From Nitzschia sp. DOCU1 (lineage: Eukaryota > Bacillariophyta > Bacillariophyceae > Bacillariales > Bacillariaceae), in NCBI GenBank assembly GCA_951394045.1, contig OX595997.1:992001-1056000 (forward strand): DNA of 64,000 nucleotides. Reading direction: 5' to 3'. Under the pieces are notes generated by a model. It was not told the DNA's origin, made no database searches, and was given only the letters and a program-made list of their open reading frames with translations. Positions 63,601-64,000 of the stretch are shown in pieces. The number at the start of each line of letters is the position of its first letter. The first letter of the stretch is position 1. The position numbers and the translations under genes were made by a program.

Positions 63601-64000
63601 ATGAGAATGATCTCGTTTCTTCGTTGGTCCGTTGTGGGGCTCCTTGTGAGTGCCATCATGGCAGCCGCAGTGGTGGAATCTCCGACAGTCACGTTACGCG
63701 ATGGCACAGTCATGCCTCAAATGGGTATTGGTGTGTATCGTTGCGAACCTGGTGAGGAAACCGAACAGACCGTCCAGTGGGCGCTCGAGTTGGGAATTCG
63801 CATGGTGGACACGGCGGCCATGTACGAAAATGAGGAAAGTGTCCATGATGCCATTCAAAAGAGTGGAATTCCTCGAGATCAAATCTTTGTGACATCCAAA
63901 TTGGACACGGGAGATCATGGATATCACGCGGCCTACCAAGCGGGTACGTACGCATTACAAGAAACGTTACAAATGCCCTATATGGATTTGTTCTTGATTC
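63601..64000 (+). CDS. Aldo-keto reductase with N-terminal signal peptide (3' end outside window)
   Basis: Open from the ATG at 63601 to the window edge, 133 codons. A hydrophobic N terminus (MRMISFLRWSVVGLLVSAIM) predicts ER entry. The AKR fold starts at VTLRDGTVMPQMGIGVYR, with the catalytic Asp and Tyr in MVDTAAMYENE and the Lys in FVTSKLD. The window ends at MDLFLI, just before the expected catalytic His (usually in DLxLIHWP). AKRs reduce aldehydes and ketones with NADPH. The pattern fits the bacterial/plant 2,5-diketogluconate reductase-like branch. A secreted or ER location is unusual for this family. Confidence 0.88.
   Translation, partial: MRMISFLRWSVVGLLVSAIMAAAVVESPTVTLRDGTVMPQMGIGVYRCEPGEETEQTVQWALELGIRMVDTAAMYENEESVHDAIQKSGIPRDQIFVTSKLDTGDHGYHAAYQAGTYALQETLQMPYMDLFLI

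Noticed and set aside
1..64000. tRNA, rRNA and CRISPR arrays
   Set aside because: None seen on reading both strands by eye; tRNAs could be missed without a covariance search, and CRISPR is not expected in nuclear diatom DNA.

Overview
This 64 kb window looks like nuclear DNA of a diatom, probably a pennate one. The supporting signs are short GT-AG introns of about 57-100 bp, several type I membrane proteins with Pro/Ser/Thr-rich linkers of a style common in diatoms, a one-helix LHC-like protein whose signal peptide ends in an SHA-F motif typical of secondary plastids, and a predicted cyclase-phosphodiesterase fusion. All assignments come from reading the sequence; no database search was run.

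Layout. 1-8 kb: the 3' end of an unidentified, possibly BRCT-containing gene; a two-transmembrane nucleotide cyclase fused to a cyclic-nucleotide phosphodiesterase (three introns); and a medium-chain reductase on the minus strand. 8.5-33 kb: five large receptor-like membrane proteins (8494-10401, 11303-14747, 16771-18471, 28639-30837, 30910-32556). All have a signal peptide, a PST-rich linker, a small ectodomain, one transmembrane helix and a long disordered tail; one ends in a PDZ domain. Between them lie a one-helix light-harvesting-like protein, a GH18 chitobiase-like enzyme, a Crypton tyrosine-recombinase transposon (about 19.9-23.4 kb), a PEX4-like E2 and a protein kinase. 33-43.4 kb: a sterol C-5 desaturase, a multi-exon GH8-like hydrolase with a cysteine-rich N-terminal module, an enoyl-ACP reductase, a large disordered protein and an extended SDR.

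43.3-63.4 kb: a head-to-tail tandem duplication of a glycosyltransferase family 25-like gene, about 1.6 kb per unit. Copy 1 has been hit by two full-length non-LTR retrotransposons in opposite orientation. LINE A (44264-52533, minus) sits inside the coding sequence with a 9-bp target-site duplication. LINE B (52973-61526, plus) sits upstream of it with a 21-bp target-site duplication. Copy 2 (61965-63017) is intact and acts as an empty-site control for both insertions. LINE A has an intact 1875-codon ORF2 (APE endonuclease, RT, RNase H, zinc motif). LINE B ORF2 is the same length but carries one in-frame TGA. ORF1 is decayed in both. The window ends inside an aldo-keto reductase with a signal peptide.

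The genes do not form operons. The themes are surface or secretory proteins (receptor-like cluster, GH18, GH8, GT25), lipid metabolism (FabI, sterol desaturase, SDR) and signalling (cyclase-PDE, kinase), with recent transposon activity concentrated in one duplicated locus.
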